Below are positions 46,490 through 50,211 of a stretch of DNA of 50,211 nucleotides, in pieces; the first letter of the stretch is position 1, and every line of letters begins with the position of its first letter. A program made the position numbers and the translations under genes. The notes under the pieces were generated by a model. That model made no database searches and had not been told where the DNA came from. It was given only the letters and a program-made list of their open reading frames with translations. Source of the stretch: Gammaproteobacteria bacterium HGW-Gammaproteobacteria-2 (lineage in GTDB: Bacteria > Pseudomonadota > Gammaproteobacteria > Xanthomonadales > Xanthomonadaceae); assembly GCA_002840015.1 (NCBI GenBank), contig PGZE01000011.1:172332-222542 (forward strand), given 5' to 3'.

Positions 46490-46655
46490 AGAGCAGCGAC
46501 GGCCACAGGCTTGAAAGCTTTGGTTTAGAGAGGTGCCGGTTCGGGCGCCGCCGTTCACGGGCGCCGAGCAACACGACCATGCGCCGATCCGTGCGGCGTG
46601 GCATACTTGCGGGTCTTTACAGGCCCTTTGGGGTCGCAACCGGGTTGATGAAACG

Positions 46656-46991
46656 ATGGACTTACTGGATCTGCTGATTTCTCCCGCATACGCGCAGGCT
46701 GCCGGCGCGGCGCCAAGCCCGCTGCAGCCGTTGATCATGCTTGGTGTGTTCTTCGCGGTGTTCTGGTTCTTTTTGATCAGGCCGCAGATGAAGCGCGCCA
46801 AAGAGCATCGTGAGCTGGTTTCCAAACTGAGCAAGGGCGATGAAGTGATCGCTGCTGGTGGTATTGCTGGCCGCATTGACGAGCTGGGTGAGCATTTCGT
46901 CACCATCGAGATTGCTGACGGCGTCAAGATCAAGGTGCAGCGCAGTGCGGTTGCGACCGTACTGCCCAAGAACACCTTGAAGTCGATCTGA
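46656..46991 (+). CDS. yajC: Preprotein translocase subunit YajC
   Basis: Small single-helix inner-membrane protein of 111 residues, partner of SecDF. Start MDLLDLLISPAYAQAAGA, transmembrane helix LIMLGVFFAVFWFFLIRPQM, then KRAKEHRELVSKLSKGDEVI and GGIAGRIDELGEHFVTIEIA. ATG 46656 gives the normal length; the frame upstream is repeat DNA. It is between tgt and secD, the standard order. Confidence 0.95.
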   Translation: MDLLDLLISPAYAQAAGAAPSPLQPLIMLGVFFAVFWFFLIRPQMKRAKEHRELVSKLSKGDEVIAAGGIAGRIDELGEHFVTIEIADGVKIKVQRSAVATVLPKNTLKSI

Positions 46992-47051
46992 ACCATCCCC
47001 ATCCCTGTCAATTCCCGGCCGCAGTAGCGGCCGTACGCGGCTGATTGCGCC

Positions 47052-48920
47052 ATGCTCGAGTTACCTCGCTGGAAATATGTCCTGATCGCACTGATTCTGA
47101 TGTTCGGTGTGCTCTACGCGTTGCCCAATCTGTATCCGCAAGACCCTGCGGTGCAAATCAGCGCGAACCGTGGTGGTTCGGTGGACGATGCGCTCAAAAC
47201 GCGCGTTGAAAACTTGCTTGCCGAGGAAAAATTGCAGGCCATGGCCATTGAGGTCGGTGTCGACAACGTACTGGTGCGCATGGCTAACCCCGACGTGCAA
47301 CTGCGTGCGGCCGATTACTTGCGCGAGAAGTTGGGTCGCAACTACGTGGTGGCATTGAATCTGGCTTCCACCGTGCCCGACTGGCTGCGCTTGTTCGGCG
47401 CCTCGCCAATGAATCTGGGTCTTGATCTTCAGGGCGGTGTACATTTTTTGATGGAAGTCGATCAGCGCGCCGCCATAGACAAGCGCGAGAATGCCTACGC
47501 CGACGATATCCGCACCGCCTTGCGCGACGCCAAAATCGGCTACAACACAGTAAATCGTACGCTCGGCCAGATTCTGGTGGAATTGCGCGATGCTGCTGAT
47601 GTGGCGGCCTTCCGCAGCTTGATGACACGCGAAAATCCGCAGTTGCAGGTGACCGAAGGGGCAACGCCCGGGCAGATCATCGTGCGCGTAACCGATGCCG
47701 ATCTGGCGGCGATCACCAACAAAGCGCTGGAACAGAATATCGGCACCTTACGCAATCGTATCAATGAGCTGGGCGTGGCTGAGCCGATCATCCAGCGCCA
47801 GGGCGCCAGCCGCATCGTGGTGCAATTGCCCGGTGTGCAGGATACTGCTCAAGCCAAGAAAGTGCTCGGCGCAACGGCGACATTGGAATACCGCGCACAG
47901 GTGGATGGTGATGCCTATGAGGCTGCGCGTAGCGGCCGGGTGCCACCGGATGCGCGACTGTATTACCGTCGCGATCTGGGGCCGGATGGCAAGCCGATAC
48001 CGGTGTTGTTGAGCCGGCGCATCATTGCTTCGGGCGATCAGTTGATCGATGCAGTATCCGGCAACGATCCGCAGGGCGGTGGGCCGATGGTGTCGGTGAC
48101 ATTGAACAGCGCCGGCGGCAAGCGCATGTTCGATTTCACCTCCGAGAACGTCGGGCGCGGCATGGCGGTGGTGTTCGTTGAACGCACCCCGGAAGTGCGT
48201 CTGGTTGATGGCAAGGAAGTGCGTACTGCACGAATCACCGAAGAGGTGGTGTCAGTGGCCGTTATTCGCGGTGTGTTCGGCAAGCAATTCCAGACCACCG
48301 GCCTGGACAGCATCAAGGAAGCGTCGCAACTGGCGCTGTTGTTGCGCGCCGGTTCGCTGGCGGCGCCGGTCGATATCGTCGAGGAACGGGTGATTGGGCC
48401 AAGCCTTGGCCAGGACAATATCGATGCCGGCAAACGCGCCATCGTCATAGGTTTCTTGCTGGTCTGCGTGCTGATGATCTTCTATTACCACCTGTTCGGT
48501 GTCATTTCGGTGATTGCCTTGTTCAGCAATTTGCTGCTGTTGGCAGCAGTGCTGTCCTTGGCCGGTGCCACGCTGACCATGCCTGGCATCGCCGGCATCG
48601 TGCTGACTCTGGGCATGGCGATCGACGGCAACGTGCTGATCGCCGAACGTATCCGCGAGGAATTGCGTAACGGCAATACCCCGGTATCGAGCATCCGCTC
48701 CGGTTACGAGCGGGCATGGACAGTAATCCTGGATTCCAACGTGACCAAGCTGATCGCCTCGATTGCGCTGTTCAGTTTCGGTTCCGGGCCGGTACGCGGT
48801 TTTGCCGTGGTGCTGTTCGTGGGTGTGCTCACTTCCATGTTTACCTCGGTAACGGTCAGCCGCGCGCTGGCAACCCTGGTGTATGGCGGTGGTCGCAAAG
48901 TCAAATCGGTTTCGGTCTGA
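47052..48920 (+). CDS. secD: Protein translocase subunit SecD
   Basis: RND-superfamily, proton-driven helper of Sec export, 622 residues. It starts WKYVLIALILMFGVLYALPN (first helix), has the periplasmic P1 domain (FGASPMNLGLDLQGGVHFLM with D1, RNRINELGVAEPIIQRQG), then five C-terminal helices with the conserved VEERVIGPSLGQDNIDAGKR, MPGIAGIVLTLGMAIDGNVL and IRSGYERAWTVILDSNVTKL. Length is standard. It follows yajC by 60 bp and precedes secF by 10 bp. Confidence 0.97.
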   Translation: MLELPRWKYVLIALILMFGVLYALPNLYPQDPAVQISANRGGSVDDALKTRVENLLAEEKLQAMAIEVGVDNVLVRMANPDVQLRAADYLREKLGRNYVVALNLASTVPDWLRLFGASPMNLGLDLQGGVHFLMEVDQRAAIDKRENAYADDIRTALRDAKIGYNTVNRTLGQILVELRDAADVAAFRSLMTRENPQLQVTEGATPGQIIVRVTDADLAAITNKALEQNIGTLRNRINELGVAEPIIQRQGASRIVVQLPGVQDTAQAKKVLGATATLEYRAQVDGDAYEAARSGRVPPDARLYYRRDLGPDGKPIPVLLSRRIIASGDQLIDAVSGNDPQGGGPMVSVTLNSAGGKRMFDFTSENVGRGMAVVFVERTPEVRLVDGKEVRTARITEEVVSVAVIRGVFGKQFQTTGLDSIKEASQLALLLRAGSLAAPVDIVEERVIGPSLGQDNIDAGKRAIVIGFLLVCVLMIFYYHLFGVISVIALFSNLLLLAAVLSLAGATLTMPGIAGIVLTLGMAIDGNVLIAERIREELRNGNTPVSSIRSGYERAWTVILDSNVTKLIASIALFSFGSGPVRGFAVVLFVGVLTSMFTSVTVSRALATLVYGGGRKVKSVSV

Positions 48921-48930
48921 GGAGCACGGA

Positions 48931-49911
48931 ATGGAATTCTTCAGTCCGAAAAGCAATGTCAACTTCATGGGTGTTCGCCGCTTTTCGGTGGCGATATCGT
49001 TGGTGTTAGTGCTCGGCTCGATCCTGGCGCTGGCAACACGTGGCCTGAACTTTGCGCTGGATTTCACCGGTGGCACCTTGGTTGAGGTCAATTACGACAT
49101 ACCGATGGAGCAGCCGACGGTGGTCAAGGCGCTGGAAAAAGCCGGGTTCCGAGGCGCCGTGGTTCAGCGTTTTGATTCGAGCAACTTCGCCATTCGCTTG
49201 GCACCGGAAGCTGGTGCCAAGGATGATGCAGGAGCACTCGATGCGCAGGAGACCAGCCTGGACAGCCGCAATGCCGCGCTTGGGCAACGCGTGGTCAATG
49301 CGTTGCGCGCCGACGGTGTTGGCGTAACGGTCAAACGCAGCGAGTTCGTCGGCCCGCAGGTGGGCAAGGAGCTGGCCTACAACGGTGTTATTGCCGTGTT
49401 CGTGGTGCTGACCGGCATCATGATTTACATCGCCATGCGCTTCGAGTGGAAATTCTCGGTCGCTGTCGTGGCCGGCGAAATGCACGATGTGATCATCACG
49501 CTGGGCTTTTTTTCGATTACCGGCATGGATTTTGATTTGACCGTGCTCGCCGCCATCCTCGCAGTCGATGGTTATTCGGTAAACGACAAGATCGTGGTAT
49601 TCGACCGGGTGCGCGAGCTGTTCCGATCCACCCGTGGCAGCGAACCGACCGAAGTGCTCAATCGCGCCATTAACAACACCCTGGGTCGTACCATCATGAC
49701 TTCGCTCACCACCTTGTTGACGGTGGTGTCGTTGTACCTGTTCGGTGGCCAGACGCTTGAAGGCTTCTCGTTGGCGCTGATCGTGGGCATCGTTGTGGGT
49801 ACCCTGTCTTCAATCTTCTTTGCTTGCCCGGTATTGCTCAAGCTGGGCGTGACCAAGCAGGATTTAATGCCCAAGGCGCGGGATGATTCCGAGCTTGCCC
49901 GGCGGCCGTGA
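48931..49911 (+). CDS. secF: Protein translocase subunit SecF
   Basis: Partner of SecD, 326 residues: NVNFMGVRRFSVAISLVLVL, periplasmic GLNFALDFTGGTLVEVNYD, five later helices with VGPQVGKELAYNGVIAVFVV, AILAVDGYSVNDKIVVFDRV and NNTLGRTIMTSLTTLLTVVS. The periplasmic part carries an acidic/neutral insertion (AGAKDDAGALDAQETSLDSR). ATG 48931 has GAGGAG upstream. Together with tgt and yajC it forms the usual cluster. Confidence 0.97.
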   Translation: MEFFSPKSNVNFMGVRRFSVAISLVLVLGSILALATRGLNFALDFTGGTLVEVNYDIPMEQPTVVKALEKAGFRGAVVQRFDSSNFAIRLAPEAGAKDDAGALDAQETSLDSRNAALGQRVVNALRADGVGVTVKRSEFVGPQVGKELAYNGVIAVFVVLTGIMIYIAMRFEWKFSVAVVAGEMHDVIITLGFFSITGMDFDLTVLAAILAVDGYSVNDKIVVFDRVRELFRSTRGSEPTEVLNRAINNTLGRTIMTSLTTLLTVVSLYLFGGQTLEGFSLALIVGIVVGTLSSIFFACPVLLKLGVTKQDLMPKARDDSELARRP

Positions 49912-50014
49912 GTTCGGCATTCTCGGGCAGTTCGGACTGTGACACCATGAGCGGCGCTGCAGGTACGGTATGTGCGGTGCCGCGTGCCGCAATCGCTGAT
50001 CGCAACGGGCCATC

Positions 50015-50211
50015 ATGCCGAGATTCCGTTATCAGGCTGTAAACAGCGAGGGCATGGCCTTCAACGGCGCCTTGCGCGCTGAAAGTGAACGCGCGGCGGC
50101 GCGTGCGCTGGAACGCCGTGGCATGACCGTGATCGCGTTGCACAGCGAGCAGACCCTGGCCGCAGACACCGGCCGTCGCCGCCGTCTCAAACCTACCGAT
50201 GTCATTCTTGC
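50015..50211 (+). CDS. gspF: Type II secretion inner-membrane protein GspF (3' cut by window)
   Basis: First 65 codons of a GspF-family protein: MPRFRYQAVNSEGMAFNGAL, then RAESERAAARALERRGMTVI, the usual cytoplasmic start of GspF/PilC that contacts GspE, then a linker with RRRRLKPTDVIL entering the first T2SSF domain. The rest lies beyond the window. The start has only a weak ACGGG upstream. It is the partner expected next to gspE. Confidence 0.85.
   Translation, partial: MPRFRYQAVNSEGMAFNGALRAESERAAARALERRGMTVIALHSEQTLAADTGRRRRLKPTDVIL

Noticed and set aside
49953..50046. Short plus-strand frame of 31 codons between secF and gspF
   Set aside because: Overlaps the gspF start in another frame, no ribosome site and no recognisable sequence.

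Overview
The window reads as a chromosomal piece of a GC-rich gammaproteobacterium, most likely from Xanthomonadales/Lysobacterales. The grounds are slyX, DUF2058, pncC-recA-recX, lpxH, a type II secretion pair, tdh/kbl, and the intergenic GGGACTC-type tandem repeats and GTAGGATGGGT palindromes that I associate from memory with that group. No rRNA, tRNA or CRISPR array was seen. The ends cut two genes: mfd (left) and gspF (right).

Layout. 1-9.8 kb: mfd, a short REP-like cluster, a GNAT acetyltransferase, a CDF metal transporter, the threonine-degradation pair tdh/kbl with a membrane redoxin between them, then lpxH coupled to a periplasmic cyclophilin, and a DUF4399 protein. 9.8-10.5 kb holds a decayed integron-integrase fragment. 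10.5-13.6 kb: Mip/FkpA-type isomerase, ugd, slyX, DUF2058, then a 7-mer/8-mer minisatellite and a palindromic repeat pair.

13.9-25.15 kb is the most unusual part: nine tightly packed genes on the minus strand. In order of transcription they encode a lipoprotein built of three 112-residue repeats, a membrane-anchored TPR protein, a PEGA-SUMF1 protein, a small exported Pro-rich protein, a MotA/TolQ/ExbB-type channel, an actin/Hsp70-like protein, two von Willebrand A proteins with MotB/ExbD-like N-terminal anchors, and a second lipoprotein. Overlaps and near-zero spacing suggest one envelope-spanning machine. I recognise the domains but no described system made of this set.

25.2-26.3 kb looks like integron-derived DNA: an attC-like site whose core contains the stop codon of a small membrane-protein cassette gene, plus gene debris. 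26.3-29.6 kb is a divergent TRAP transporter with a perfect 10-bp dyad between the two arms. 29.6-42 kb is housekeeping: pncC-recA-recX, an amidase lipoprotein, typA, ppiB, gltX, zur, an aspartoacylase-like protein, a broken thioredoxin-like gene, DUF4105 and corC.

42-50.2 kb: an I78 inhibitor, an ABC-2 permease without a neighbouring ATPase, gspE, then tgt-yajC-secD-secF, and the start of gspF, so the usual gspE-gspF pair is interrupted by the tgt/sec cluster. Tgt lacks about 45 internal residues, including the region of the substrate-binding Asp. With the broken thioredoxin-like gene and a frame problem in the redoxin, this gives three indel-type lesions in otherwise conserved genes; they are either real decay or assembly errors.
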